Below are positions 23,395-34,388 of a stretch of 64,000 nt of DNA, one piece after another; the first letter of the stretch is position 1, and each line of letters begins with the position of its first letter. The notes under the pieces are model-generated. The model searched no databases. It was not told the DNA's origin and was given only the letters and a program-made list of their open reading frames with translations. A program made the translations under genes and the position numbers. The DNA is from an uncultured Bacteroidia bacterium. GTDB taxonomy: Bacteria > Bacteroidota > Bacteroidia > Bacteroidales > Prolixibacteraceae. The stretch spans positions 1 to 64,000 of the forward strand of contig CAIXZH010000024.1 in assembly GCA_903923905.1 (NCBI GenBank), in the 5' to 3' direction.

Positions 23395-23442
23395 AACCTT
23401 TCTCCTTAATGCCTAATAGCCTAAAGCCTAATAGCCTATCCT
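23395..23442. repeat. short degenerate tandem repeat (GCCTAATA/GCCTAAA)
   Basis: atGCCTAATAGCCTAAAGCCTAATAGCCTAtcc adjacent to the 3' end of prfC. Confidence 0.6.
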
Positions 23443-25015
23443 AGAATTCCGAAGTGAAATGAAATTGGATTTTCGGGAAATCGCGTTGAGCCATATCCAG
23501 AATAAAGGAAGAATCGGCCATGAAAACATCCCGTCTCCGGTTATCGAGTGACATCTTATTGTATTTCCGTTTCTTAAAATCGTCAAGCATAGCTTTGTCT
23601 TCACATTGAATCCAGCACGCTTTGTAGAGAGATAATGATTCCCAGCGACATTTTGCATTATACTCATGTTCAAGACGATACTCAATTACCTCAAACTGGA
23701 GCGCCCCCACAGTTCCGATGATCTTACGGCCATTGAGCTGACTAACAAACAACTGGGCAACACCCTCGTCCATTAACTGATCCACACCCTTTGCAAGTTG
23801 CTTTGATTTCATGGGGTCAGCATTCTCGATATAGCGGAATATTTCAGGTGAGAATGAGGGAATTCCCTTGTAATGAAGGATTTCTCCTTCCGTTAGGGTA
23901 TCCCCAATCACAAAGTTTCCGGTATCGGGAATCCCTACGATATCTCCTGGAAACGCTTCATCGATCACCTCTTTTTTATCGGCCATAAAGGCTGTGGGAC
24001 TCGAATATTTAAAAACTTTCCCTAAACGGATATGTCGATAATTCTTATTTCGTTCAAACTTACCGGAACAGATTTTCACAAAGGCGATCCTGCTGCGGTG
24101 ATTCGGATCAATATTGGCATGGATTTTAAATACAAAACCGGTAAAAGTCTCTTCATCGCAATAAACCAGACGTTCTTCCGCCTTTTTGGGCCTTGGCGAC
24201 GGGGCAATCCGGACAAAGGTATCAAGAAGCTCTTTAACACCGAAGTTGTACAATGCGCTTCCAAAAAATACAGGAGCCAGGTCTCCAGCAAGGTATTGCT
24301 CGATATCGAATTCCGGATATACCTCATCAAGGATTTCAAGCTCTTCGCGTAAAACCGTCGCATCCTTTCCGATTATATTATCAAGTTCGGGACTATTGGT
24401 ATCAGTAAAACTAATCCCTGGACGGATATCCGTAATACTTGGATCGAAGAGAACCAGGTTTTTATCGTAGATATTGTAGACACCCTTAAACTCCGGACCG
24501 TTGTTAATGGGCCAGCTTAATGGCCGGACCTTGATAAGCAATTGCTTTTCAATATCATCCAGAAGATCAAATGTATCATCAGCAGGTCGGTCCATTTTGT
24601 TGACAAAAACGATTACCGGAGTTTTGCGGCTTCGACAAACACTCATGAGCTTTTCGGTCTGAGGCTCCACCCCCTTGGCCGCATCGATCACGATAATCAC
24701 GCTATCTACGGCTGTCAGCGTCCTAAAAGTATCTTCCTGAAAATCCTGGTGACCCGGTGTGTCAAGAATATTTACCTTATATCCGTTGAATTCAAAGCCC
24801 ATTACCGAGGTAGCCACTGAAATACCGCGCTGCCGTTCAATCTCCATAAAGTCGGAAGTTGCCCCTTTCTTAATTTTATTGCTTTTTACAGCGCCCGCAA
24901 CATGGATTGCGCCACCGAAAAGCAGCAATTTTTCAGTTAGTGTCGTTTTCCCCGCATCGGGGTGACTCACAATACCGAAGGTTCTCCGGCGCAGTATTTC
25001 ATCTTTTAATCCCAT
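23441..25015 (-). CDS. prfC: peptide chain release factor 3
   Basis: GTPase motifs ([34 protein letters not shown]) plus RF3-specific C-terminus. Confidence 0.95.
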   Translation of the reverse strand: MGLKDEILRRRTFGIVSHPDAGKTTLTEKLLLFGGAIHVAGAVKSNKIKKGATSDFMEIERQRGISVATSVMGFEFNGYKVNILDTPGHQDFQEDTFRTLTAVDSVIIVIDAAKGVEPQTEKLMSVCRSRKTPVIVFVNKMDRPADDTFDLLDDIEKQLLIKVRPLSWPINNGPEFKGVYNIYDKNLVLFDPSITDIRPGISFTDTNSPELDNIIGKDATVLREELEILDEVYPEFDIEQYLAGDLAPVFFGSALYNFGVKELLDTFVRIAPSPRPKKAEERLVYCDEETFTGFVFKIHANIDPNHRSRIAFVKICSGKFERNKNYRHIRLGKVFKYSSPTAFMADKKEVIDEAFPGDIVGIPDTGNFVIGDTLTEGEILHYKGIPSFSPEIFRYIENADPMKSKQLAKGVDQLMDEGVAQLFVSQLNGRKIIGTVGALQFEVIEYRLEHEYNAKCRWESLSLYKACWIQCEDKAMLDDFKKRKYNKMSLDNRRRDVFMADSSFILDMAQRDFPKIQFHFTSEF

Positions 25016-25093
25016 ATCAAATATTGAGGGTGCAAAAGTACTTCAAAATAATGAAATGTTCATATTCGATTAACCGTAACCAATCATGAAGTA

Positions 25094-25318
25094 TTATGCT
25101 TGCTTTAATTCCACCTCAAAACATAAATCTGAAATCTCTCTCTCAATTTTCCAGTCAGCCTTTTCTTTAATATAATTAAACTACCATAATCTGGATCTTT
25201 ATGAGTATTCCCATATGCATGAGACCCAAAGAGTACAATATCCTTTAAGTCATCCTCAAATCTGGATTTTAACAGAGAATTCAAATCCTTATATATCTTT
25301 TTTTTTGTCAATTCTCAT
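25094..25318 (-). pseudogene. MNT-type nucleotidyltransferase remnant with homopolymer frameshifts
   Basis: ATG at 25318 (MRID...) goes out of frame in an A9 run. The central frame gives KKKIYKDLNSLLKSRFEDDLKDIVLFGSHAYGNTHKDPDYGSLIILKK, then a second shift in AAAGAAAA continues as ADWKIEREISDLCFEVELKQA*. Confidence 0.72.
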
Positions 25319-25427
25319 CTGACTATGTTTTATTCAAAGGCAAATATTATTGAGCACAAATCAACACGCGGGAATTGTTAATACAGGATAGGTGAGATCT
25401 TAGGGAGTCGATTACAGAATTACGTTT

Positions 25428-26348
25428 TTACAATACAATATTCCCCAGACAGCTTTTCCTAAACTGAGTCGGTGTCATCCTGGTCTGTCTTTTAAACTGT
25501 GTGGAAAAATAATCGACTGATTCATAATTCATCTCCACGGCTATTTCCTTAACAGACCTTGACGTGGTGGAAAGTAATTCCTTGCCCCTTTGTAAGCGCA
25601 ACTGCGAAATATATTGTGCCGGAGCCAGTCCTGTATATTGTTTGAATAGTCGCCTGAACCACGAATAGGTCATAACCAGCTCTTTTGCAATTGCCTCCGG
25701 CTTAACATTTGAGTTTAACTGCTCTCTGATCAGAACACGCGCCTTATCAATTTTTTGAACGATTTCTTTATCCTCGAAATGGTTGTCTTTAGCCCGGAAA
25801 TAGATATATCCCAGCAAGTGAATGACAATTCCTGAGATATACTGCTGATAACCTGCCCGTTCTTCATTTCCTGCCTCCAAAATACGCTGAAAAAGGCTAA
25901 CAATCTCTTCGTTATAGCCCACTTTTACAACTGGCTTATTAACTGATAAATAACTGTTTAGTACAAGATTTTCAGCAAACTTCCCTTTAAATCCAACCCA
26001 GTAACTATCCCAGCCGGTTACTTGTTCCGGTTTGAAACGATGCCACTCACCGGGAAACAGAAAAAAGAGACTCCCCTCTCCAATCACTGTATTTTTATAA
26101 CTTGATGATTCGAAAGTTCCGGAACCTTTGGTGATGTAGATCATTTGAAACTCTTCGAGTACCCTGCCGCTCTGAAAATTAAAGGTATAGTCCAACGGAT
26201 GCCCCTGGGTCGGATAAATACTATTTGGTAAAACGGACTGAAATCCTGCAGTTTTTACAATCAGGCTCCAGTTTTCGTCCTGCTCATGAACCGGCAGATA
26301 TCGGATATTGGAATTTAAAAGATGTTGCATAACATGTGTGAGTATCAA
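25428..26348 (-). CDS. AraC family transcriptional regulator with N-terminal cupin
   Basis: C-terminal AraC HTH (LVMTYSWFRRLFKQYTGLAPAQYISQLRLQRGKELLSTTSRSVKEIAVEMNYESVDYFSTQFKRQTRMTPTQFRK). Confidence 0.93.
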   Translation of the reverse strand: MILTHVMQHLLNSNIRYLPVHEQDENWSLIVKTAGFQSVLPNSIYPTQGHPLDYTFNFQSGRVLEEFQMIYITKGSGTFESSSYKNTVIGEGSLFFLFPGEWHRFKPEQVTGWDSYWVGFKGKFAENLVLNSYLSVNKPVVKVGYNEEIVSLFQRILEAGNEERAGYQQYISGIVIHLLGYIYFRAKDNHFEDKEIVQKIDKARVLIREQLNSNVKPEAIAKELVMTYSWFRRLFKQYTGLAPAQYISQLRLQRGKELLSTTSRSVKEIAVEMNYESVDYFSTQFKRQTRMTPTQFRKSCLGNIVL

Positions 26349-26518
26349 AATTCAAAGATATAAAATCAAAATCAGCTATTTGGTTTTATAATGTATTAAT
26401 ATATTGCACAATGAAATATATCCATCAATCATAGACTATTGTCATATAATAAAGATTCGTCCTCCATTTCTTTTAATAATGATCCTTTTCATTCATAAAA
26501 AGATAAAAGCCATTCAAT

Positions 26519-28411
26519 ATGAGCAAGCTAAAAGTCCTCAGTTTCCTATTCCTGATGATCTGCATGGGATGTTCAGAAAGATTTCATGAATATCATGTTG
26601 CCGTTACCGGGAATGATTCAAATGTTGGTTCAAGGTCCAATCCTTTTAAAACGATTTCTGAAGCCGCCCGAAAAGCGAAAGCGGGAGATGTCATTACGGT
26701 ACATGAAGGGACCTACCGGGAGCTGGTAATCCCGCAATACGGCGGAACCAATGAAACTCACCGGATAGTTTATCAGTCTGCCAAAGGGGAGAAAGTAGCC
26801 ATTAAAGGTTCTGAAATAATTAAAAACTGGCAACCGGTGAAGGACCGCGTCTGGAAAGTGACTATTCCAAATACCTTCTTCGGAAAATTTAATCCATATC
26901 AGGATACGATCTGGGGTGACTGGTTTAATGGCAAAGGGAGAATTCACCATACCGGAGAGGTCTATCTGAACGGAAAATCCTTTTATGAAGTCGAAACCCT
27001 GGAAAAGGTAGTCAATCCAAAGCCCCTTCCTGCTGCTGTTGATACCGTCGCCTCAACCTATACCTGGTATACCGAATCGAATAAAGAATCAACCACAATT
27101 TGGGCAAATTTTCACGATTCAGATCCAAACAAGGGACTGGTTGAAATCAATGCGCGTCCTGCCTGCTTTTTCCCAGCCAAAACCGGATTAAATTACATCA
27201 CGGTTCGAGGGTTTACTATAAGTCAGGCCGCAACCCAGTGGGCTGCTCCAACGGCTGAACAGATCGGCATGATTGGCCCTCATTGGAGTAAAGGTTGGAT
27301 TATTGAGAATAACGTGATCAGCGATTCAAAATGTTCCGGGATATCATTGGGTAAAGAGCGGACAACCGGGCATAATGTCTGGCTTGGAGATATGAAAAAG
27401 GATGGGGCTATCCACTATATTGAGGTTATATTCAGGGCTTTAAAAATCGGATGGAGTAAAGAGAAGATTGGTTCACATATCATACGGGATAATACCATTT
27501 TCAATTGCGAACAGACCGGCATTTGCGGAAGCCTGGGAGCTGTTTTTAGCCAGATCACCAATAATCACATTTATAATATTCATGAAAAAAGACAGTTTAC
27601 CGGTGCTGAAATGGCAGGGATCAAAATACATGGTGCGATTGATTTGCTGATTAAAAGTAACCGGATTCATAATTGCAGTTTAGGACTCTGGATGGACTGG
27701 ATGGCGCAAGGGACTCGCATATCCTCCAATCTGATGTACCACAATGATACAGACCTGTTTACAGAAGTCGACCACGGACCAATCCTGATTGATAATAATA
27801 TAATGCTGGCCAATACACCGTACGCCGAGTGTTCGGAAGGTGTGGCTACTGTGCACAATCTGTTTACAGGGAGGATCGCCCACTGGGTGGATAATGGACG
27901 CTTTACCCCTTACCACCTGCCCCACTCCACCTGGGTTGCCGGATTAATAACCTTTTCAGGAGGCGACCACCGGTATTACAATAATATTTTTGCTACAGAC
28001 AAAGCCGTGTTGAAATCTAATGATCCTACCGGACTGTCAAGGTACAACAATAGCAAAATGCCAGTATGGATTGCCTCAAACATTTACTTTAACGGAGCTT
28101 CACCCTTTAACAGGGAAGTGGATGCTGTCGAAAATAAAACGTTTGAACCAAATGTCTCTATTGAAGAAAAAGGGAGTGAGGTTTATTTGCACATCAACGT
28201 CGATGACTCATTCAGGAAAGTAAAAACAGTACTGGTGACGTCGGAATTATTGGGAAAGGCCATTGCACCCAATGCATCATTCGAAAATCCGGATGGAACG
28301 CCTCTAAAAATTGATGTGGATTACTTTGGTAACAAACGTTCTGAGACAAATCCCTTCGTAGGGCCCATTGAAGGGCTCAAAGAGGGAAATCAGGTTATAA
28401 AAGTCTGGTGA
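26519..28411 (+). CDS. right-handed parallel beta-helix (DUF1565/pectate-lyase-like) lipoprotein
   Basis: Lipobox MICMGC; YHVAVTGNDSNVGSRSNPFKTISEAARKAKAGDVITVHEGTYRE; repeated IIENNVISDS..., IIRDNTIFN..., LIKSNRIHNC coils. Confidence 0.9.
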   Translation: MSKLKVLSFLFLMICMGCSERFHEYHVAVTGNDSNVGSRSNPFKTISEAARKAKAGDVITVHEGTYRELVIPQYGGTNETHRIVYQSAKGEKVAIKGSEIIKNWQPVKDRVWKVTIPNTFFGKFNPYQDTIWGDWFNGKGRIHHTGEVYLNGKSFYEVETLEKVVNPKPLPAAVDTVASTYTWYTESNKESTTIWANFHDSDPNKGLVEINARPACFFPAKTGLNYITVRGFTISQAATQWAAPTAEQIGMIGPHWSKGWIIENNVISDSKCSGISLGKERTTGHNVWLGDMKKDGAIHYIEVIFRALKIGWSKEKIGSHIIRDNTIFNCEQTGICGSLGAVFSQITNNHIYNIHEKRQFTGAEMAGIKIHGAIDLLIKSNRIHNCSLGLWMDWMAQGTRISSNLMYHNDTDLFTEVDHGPILIDNNIMLANTPYAECSEGVATVHNLFTGRIAHWVDNGRFTPYHLPHSTWVAGLITFSGGDHRYYNNIFATDKAVLKSNDPTGLSRYNNSKMPVWIASNIYFNGASPFNREVDAVENKTFEPNVSIEEKGSEVYLHINVDDSFRKVKTVLVTSELLGKAIAPNASFENPDGTPLKIDVDYFGNKRSETNPFVGPIEGLKEGNQVIKVW

Positions 28412-28478
28412 AAAAATTACTACCCGGAAAAGGTTGAACTTTTAGCTTTAAAGCTCAAAATTGAAAGAATTTCTAAAT

Positions 28479-29690
28479 ATGTCAAAATCAGCATTTATTT
28501 TTCTGCTTTGTTCCCTGCTTTCCCAGACTGGGTTGGTCGGTAAAACGGATAAACTAAGACACACCTCTGAAAAAATCACTGTTGCCGCCTATTATTTTCC
28601 CAATTACCACACCAATGATCCCCGGAATATTAAAAACAAGGGAGAGAACTGGTCGGAATGGGAGCTGATCAAAACGGCCAAACCCCGTTTCCCGGGACAC
28701 GACCAGCCAAAGGTTCCGCTTTGGGGCTATACCGACGAGAAGGATCCAAAGGTGATGGCTCAAAAGATTGAGGCTGCCTCGCAATATGGGATAGATTGCC
28801 TGATTTTCGACTGGTATATGTATGAAGATGGACCATTTTTAAACAAGTGTCTTGACGAAGGATTTCTGAAGGCGAAAAATGTCGGAAAAGTTAAATTTGC
28901 ACTGATGTGGGCTAACCACGACTGGAATGATATTCACCCTTACACCCGTGGAGCTCAGCAAAAACTGCTCTATCCGGGAAAGGTCTCAGCCAAACGGTTC
29001 GATGAAATCTGCGATTTGTTGATAACCCAATATTTCACGAAACCCAATTACTGGAAAATTGATGGGAAAGCCTATTTTTCAATCTACGACATTCAGAAAT
29101 TCATGGATGGATTCGGCAGCCTGAAGGCAACCCAAAGGGCCATGAAGCGGTTGAATGACAAGGCTGTTGGAGCAGGACTCAAAGGGGTACACTGGAATAT
29201 CGTTGCCTGGGGCCGGCCCATTCTACCGGTAGAGAAAGTTCCGGCCAATTATCCCGAACTGATCAAGAAATTGGGATTTGATTCGGCAACATCCTATGTC
29301 TGGGTCCATCATGTCGGACTGCCCGACCGGCAAACTGACTTTAACAAAGCAAGAGACCAATACTTTGCTTACTGGGATCAGGCAAAAAATGAATTTAAGG
29401 TCCCCTATTATCCAAATGTTTCAATGGGCTGGGATCCGAGTCCCCGCTGTGATCTGAAATCAGAGTGGGGTAATTTTGGCTACCCATTTACAAACACTAT
29501 TGGAAACAATACGCCAGAGAACTTCAAAATGGCATTGCAAATAACGAAGGATAGAATGCTCGCTGACCCCAAAGGACCCAGGATTATGAATATCAATTCC
29601 TGGAATGAGTGGACCGAAGGGAGTTATCTCGAACCCGATACCAATAATAAATTCGGATACCTTGAGGCAATTAAAAGCGTTTTTAAGTAA
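28479..29690 (+). CDS. WbsX / GH99-like domain secreted protein
   Basis: ITVAAYYFPNYHTND...GENWSEWELIKTAKPRFPGHDQPKVPLWGYTDEKDPKVMAQKIEAASQYGIDCLIFDWYMYEDGPFL; C-terminal INSWNEWTEGSYLEPD typical of WbsX/GH99-like proteins. Confidence 0.85.
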   Translation: MSKSAFIFLLCSLLSQTGLVGKTDKLRHTSEKITVAAYYFPNYHTNDPRNIKNKGENWSEWELIKTAKPRFPGHDQPKVPLWGYTDEKDPKVMAQKIEAASQYGIDCLIFDWYMYEDGPFLNKCLDEGFLKAKNVGKVKFALMWANHDWNDIHPYTRGAQQKLLYPGKVSAKRFDEICDLLITQYFTKPNYWKIDGKAYFSIYDIQKFMDGFGSLKATQRAMKRLNDKAVGAGLKGVHWNIVAWGRPILPVEKVPANYPELIKKLGFDSATSYVWVHHVGLPDRQTDFNKARDQYFAYWDQAKNEFKVPYYPNVSMGWDPSPRCDLKSEWGNFGYPFTNTIGNNTPENFKMALQITKDRMLADPKGPRIMNINSWNEWTEGSYLEPDTNNKFGYLEAIKSVFK

Positions 29691-29803
29691 TTAATTATGA
29701 GATTAATCCTTTCCCTGCAATTACTGTTCTTTGTGCTGATTGCCAATGAAATACTGAATTGGTTCAAATAATAAAAATACTTTTATGCAGAAAAATTGAC
29801 TAT

Positions 29804-32800
29804 ATGAAAATTATATTTCTTGCTATTACGCTTTCATTTATCGCCATACCCGGCTACTGTATCAATCCCGGAAATGATAAGTCTTTAAATTCATTAAGAA
29901 AAGGGTTTCTGAATCCGCCTGACTCAGCCAGACCGGGCGTATACTGGTATTTCATGGATGGGAATATGTCGAAGGAGGCGATGACAGAAGATTTGGAATC
30001 AATGAAGGTTGCGGGTATCGGGAATGTCCTTTTTCTTGAGGTAAATGTCGGCATTCCACGCGGCACTGTCGATTTCCTGAGTGACCAGTGGCAGGAGATG
30101 TTTACGCATGGTGTGCGTGAAGCCGAACGGTTGGGAATCACGATCTCGCTGGGTGTGGGACCGGGTTGGTCAGGCAGCGGAGGTCCGTGGGTTTCTGGTC
30201 ATCAGTCGATGCAACATTTGGTTTCTGCCACCCTCCAGGTTTCGGGAAACGACAACAAACCAATCATACTTCCGAAACCAGCGCCAAAACCACCTTATTT
30301 CGGAGAAGGAGCTTTTACCCCGGAGCTTAAAAAGCGTTGGAATGACTATTACGAAGATGTTGCGGTCCTGGCATTTCCGACCCCTTTATCTGATTTCAAG
30401 ATAGCTGATATTGATGAAAAAGCACTTTATTACCGTTCACCCTACACTTCAAAGCCAGGAACGAAACAATTTTTGCCCACCATGTCAAAATATCAGGAGC
30501 TTCCTGCTAAATCTGTAATCAGGCAAAATAAACTGATTGATTTAACCAAGTATCTTAAACCAGATGGTACTTTGGACTGGAAAGTTCCCAAAGGAAACTG
30601 GACAATCATGCGATTGGGAAGCCGCAACAATGGGGCTGTAACCCGCCCTGCCCCACTGCCAGGACTCGGGTTCGAGGCTGACAAATTTGATACAACTGCC
30701 ATCAACGCTCACATGGCTAATTTTACAGGAAAACTTTTTAGAAAAACAGGTATACCCGACAAGAATAAACAAGGTGGCCTCAAGATGCTTCATATGGACA
30801 GCTGGGAAATGGGTGCCCAAAACTGGACTCCTAAATTTAGAGAGGAATTCACCAAAAGGAGAGGATATGATCCCCTTCCGTTTTATCCTGTCTATGCAGG
30901 AATGGTTGTCGAGAGTCTTGAAAAGAGTGAACGCTTTTTATGGGATTTACGTCAGACAGGTCAGGAGCTGGTGATCGAGAACCATGCAATGCACCTTAAA
31001 AAATATGGTCAAAAATATAATCTTGGTTTTTCCATTGAGCCATACGATATGAATCCAACTGCCGATATGGAACTGGGAGCCGTTGCTGATGTTCCAATGG
31101 GGGAATTCTGGAGCAAGGGTTATGGTTTTAATTCCTCTTTTAGTTGTATTCAGGCTGCCTCAATAGGGCATATAAACGGATCACATGTGATTGCTTCAGA
31201 GTCATTTACAGCAGAAGAAGATGCCTGGAGACAATATCCTGGCTCAATGAAAAACCAGGGAGATTGGGCTTTTGCTACAGGAATCAACAAATTAATTTAT
31301 CATACCTTTCAACATCAGTTCCTTAACAACAGCCTTAAACCAGGGATGACCATGGGACCTTACGGTGTTCACTGGGACCGGAGCCAGACCTGGTGGCCAA
31401 TGGCAGACGGCTATCACCGCTATGTCACAAGATGTTCATATATTTTGCAGCTGGGGAAAGCAGTCGCAGATATCCTCTATCTAACTCCGGAAGGAGCACC
31501 TCATGTGTTTCGGGCACCGGCTTCTGCAATGTGTGGTGATGAGTTTCTACCGGATCGCAAAAGCTATAATTTTGACGGATGCTCCCCTTCTCAACTGCTC
31601 ACATCCACCGTAACAGATAACCAGATCATTTTCCCAGGGGGTGCTTCCTATCGGTTATTAGTTCTCCCAAAAACCGAGACGATGACACCGGCGTTACTCA
31701 ACAAAATCCAATCCATGGTTATGGCAGGTGCCATAATCATTGGAAATCCGCCACACACCTCCCCAAGCCTGATGAATTATCCCGATTGCGATCAGGAAGT
31801 TGCCCTAAAAGCCATGCTGATGTGGGGAAAGTTTGATCCTCCGGTGGAGATCACTGCAATTCCTGTGGGAAAAGGGAAAATCTATTGGGGGGGAATTTTT
31901 TCAAATATTAAACTTCCGGAACTCTATCCGGATTATGACGCAACTGCCTTGCTTTTGAAAAAAATGGGAGTTGCACCCGATTTTGAATCCACAGGTTCGA
32001 TCCGGTATACCCATCGCCATCAGGAACAGGGAGATCTCTATTTTGTCTCCAATAAGACTAACGAACCGGCAGATACCAAATCTCTCTTTCGGGCCGATAG
32101 GGGGGATCCGGAATTATGGGATCCGATCACGGGGGAAATCCGTTCCCTTCCTGAATTTAAAAGATTAAAGGATCAAACAGAGATTCCGCTCCATTTTGAA
32201 CCCTACCAGAGCTTTTTTATCCTTTTTAATAAAAATAAAACACCAGGAACGATAGGTACAACAGAAACAACAGAAACAAAGAATTTTCCCCAACCCTCAG
32301 TTTTGTTTGAGGTAAAAGGACCCTGGAGTGTTTCCTTCAACCCGAAATGGGGTGGCCCGAAAAATATCATCTTCGAAAAGCTGGAGGACTGGACCAAAAA
32401 TTCTATCCCGGGAGTTAAATATTATTCGGGTATTGCAAACTACCATCATACCCTGGATCTCCCATCCAATATGCTGTCCGATAAAAATGCTGATCTGTTT
32501 TTGGATCTTGGGGAAGTTGCCAATTTGGCACGGATCAGATTGAACGGTAAGGATTTGGGTGTCGTCTGGACTACTCCTTTCATAGTCAAAATAACAGAGG
32601 CTGCTGTTCCTGGAACTAATCAGATAGATATTGAAGTGGCCAATCTCTGGCCAAACAGACTGATTGGTGATGAGCAGTTCCCGGATGACGGGGTTAAAAA
32701 CAACCAGTGGCCGGAATGGATGCAAAAGAATCAACCCAGAACCTCAGGTCGGTATACTTTCACAACCTTGAAATATTACAAAAAAGAATCTGAACTGCTC

Positions 32801-32848
32801 AGGTCCGGATTGATTGGTCCGGTACGCCTTTTAAAAAAAGCTAAATAG
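29804..32848 (+). CDS. GH106-like alpha-L-rhamnosidase candidate (paralog A)
   Basis: PPDSARPGVYWYFMDGNMSKEAMTEDLESMKVAGIGNVLFLEVN; LHMDSWEMGAQNWTPKFREEFTKRRGYDPLPF; C-terminal jelly-roll (LFLDLGEVANLARIRLNGKDLGVVWTTPF). Start chosen at the Met giving a signal peptide. Confidence 0.85.
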   Translation: MKIIFLAITLSFIAIPGYCINPGNDKSLNSLRKGFLNPPDSARPGVYWYFMDGNMSKEAMTEDLESMKVAGIGNVLFLEVNVGIPRGTVDFLSDQWQEMFTHGVREAERLGITISLGVGPGWSGSGGPWVSGHQSMQHLVSATLQVSGNDNKPIILPKPAPKPPYFGEGAFTPELKKRWNDYYEDVAVLAFPTPLSDFKIADIDEKALYYRSPYTSKPGTKQFLPTMSKYQELPAKSVIRQNKLIDLTKYLKPDGTLDWKVPKGNWTIMRLGSRNNGAVTRPAPLPGLGFEADKFDTTAINAHMANFTGKLFRKTGIPDKNKQGGLKMLHMDSWEMGAQNWTPKFREEFTKRRGYDPLPFYPVYAGMVVESLEKSERFLWDLRQTGQELVIENHAMHLKKYGQKYNLGFSIEPYDMNPTADMELGAVADVPMGEFWSKGYGFNSSFSCIQAASIGHINGSHVIASESFTAEEDAWRQYPGSMKNQGDWAFATGINKLIYHTFQHQFLNNSLKPGMTMGPYGVHWDRSQTWWPMADGYHRYVTRCSYILQLGKAVADILYLTPEGAPHVFRAPASAMCGDEFLPDRKSYNFDGCSPSQLLTSTVTDNQIIFPGGASYRLLVLPKTETMTPALLNKIQSMVMAGAIIIGNPPHTSPSLMNYPDCDQEVALKAMLMWGKFDPPVEITAIPVGKGKIYWGGIFSNIKLPELYPDYDATALLLKKMGVAPDFESTGSIRYTHRHQEQGDLYFVSNKTNEPADTKSLFRADRGDPELWDPITGEIRSLPEFKRLKDQTEIPLHFEPYQSFFILFNKNKTPGTIGTTETTETKNFPQPSVLFEVKGPWSVSFNPKWGGPKNIIFEKLEDWTKNSIPGVKYYSGIANYHHTLDLPSNMLSDKNADLFLDLGEVANLARIRLNGKDLGVVWTTPFIVKITEAAVPGTNQIDIEVANLWPNRLIGDEQFPDDGVKNNQWPEWMQKNQPRTSGRYTFTTLKYYKKESELLRSGLIGPVRLLKKAK

Positions 32849-32876
32849 AACATGAAATTCTGTAATTCTATTAATT

Positions 32877-34367
32877 ATGAATCATAAATTATTAATTGCA
32901 TTTCCTCTCTCACTTGTTCTCCTGACAAATAATGTGATTGCTCAAACTGGCAATACTACTACGGCAATTTCAAAAGACGATCCGTTAGCCGTAAAACTCA
33001 CCCGGAATCTGTCAGTAACTGACACTTATGTTTGGCCTAAAGACCCAAAAGTCATTGAAAACCTGAAGAAGTGGCAGGGATACAAATTTGGATTGCTCAT
33101 CCACATGGGATTGTATTCTGAACTTGGGATTGTCGAATCATGGGCTCTATGCCCCGAAGATTGGATTACCCGCGACGGGTACGATGATTATTATAAATTC
33201 TGTAACGACTACAGAAACACAAAAACGAAATTTAATCCGGTTAATTTCAATCCTGAGAGATGGGCCACAATGTTTAAAAACTCAGGGGCGAAGTATATGA
33301 TTTATTCTTCAAAACATCACGATGGATTTTGTCTTTTTGACAGTAAATACACAGAATTTAAAGTAACCGATAAAGCTTGTCCTTTCTCTGTTAATCCTAA
33401 ATCCAACGTGCTAAAGGAAGTGCTCAATGCAACCCGAAAAGAAGGATTGGCAACCGGAATCTATTTCTCAAAACCAGACTGGACAACTCCCTACTTTTGG
33501 TGGTCATATTATCCGCCTAAAGACAGAAATCCGACATATGATATAACCAAACATCCTGATCGGTGGAAAAAGTTTGTGGAATACACACAAAACCAGCTCA
33601 ATGAATTAACAACCGAATACGGCAAAGTGGATATTCTTTGGCTCGATGGGTGCTGGGTTCGGCCGTTGTCAACCATCAATAAGAATGTTGAAGAGTTTTG
33701 CAAATATCCGTATGACATGGATATAAATATGAAATATATTTCAGAAAAAGCACGTAAAACTCAGCCCGGAATGCTTGTGGTTGACCGTTGGGTTCCAGGC
33801 GAATATGAAGACTATTTAACTCCTGAACAAAAGACACCTGAAAAACCACTGGCTGTTCCATGGGAAAGCTGCATCACGATGGGTGGAGCATGGGGCTGGG
33901 TCAAAAATGACAACTATAAATCATCAAAAGAGCTTGTTCAGTTGCTGGTCAATATTGTTGCCAAGGGAGGGAACTTACTGCTTGGAGTCGGACCAAACGG
34001 GAAAGGTGAGTTTGAGCCCAAAGTATCCGAGAACCTCAATCTGCTGGGTAAATGGCTGAATGAAAATGGAGAGGCCATTTACGACACAAATCCGGCTGAA
34101 CCTTTTCTGGATGGAAAGGTGGCCTACACAAAAAAAGGAAGTGACACTATTTATGCGATTTATTTGCCATCCGGAGAAGAGACCGAATTGCCCGCTGAGA
34201 TTAAAATAAACTCACAATTCACAGGCAGACTTAAAGTTACACTTCTTGCATCTAATCAGAGATTAAGCTACAAACCTGCTGACCATGGAATTAAAATAAC
34301 AATACCTCAGAATTCAAGGGCAAAACTGGCAAAACAAGAGGCTGTTGTAATTAAGATATCCAGGTAG
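32877..34367 (+). CDS. GH29 alpha-L-fucosidase
   Basis: Signal peptide; WQGYKFGLLIHMGLYSELGIVESW..., YMIYSSKHHDGFCLFDSKYTEF, KVDILWLDG, NLLLGVGPNGKGEF. Confidence 0.92.
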   Translation: MNHKLLIAFPLSLVLLTNNVIAQTGNTTTAISKDDPLAVKLTRNLSVTDTYVWPKDPKVIENLKKWQGYKFGLLIHMGLYSELGIVESWALCPEDWITRDGYDDYYKFCNDYRNTKTKFNPVNFNPERWATMFKNSGAKYMIYSSKHHDGFCLFDSKYTEFKVTDKACPFSVNPKSNVLKEVLNATRKEGLATGIYFSKPDWTTPYFWWSYYPPKDRNPTYDITKHPDRWKKFVEYTQNQLNELTTEYGKVDILWLDGCWVRPLSTINKNVEEFCKYPYDMDINMKYISEKARKTQPGMLVVDRWVPGEYEDYLTPEQKTPEKPLAVPWESCITMGGAWGWVKNDNYKSSKELVQLLVNIVAKGGNLLLGVGPNGKGEFEPKVSENLNLLGKWLNENGEAIYDTNPAEPFLDGKVAYTKKGSDTIYAIYLPSGEETELPAEIKINSQFTGRLKVTLLASNQRLSYKPADHGIKITIPQNSRAKLAKQEAVVIKISR

Positions 34368-34388
34368 TTGATTTTGATAATTTAAAAT

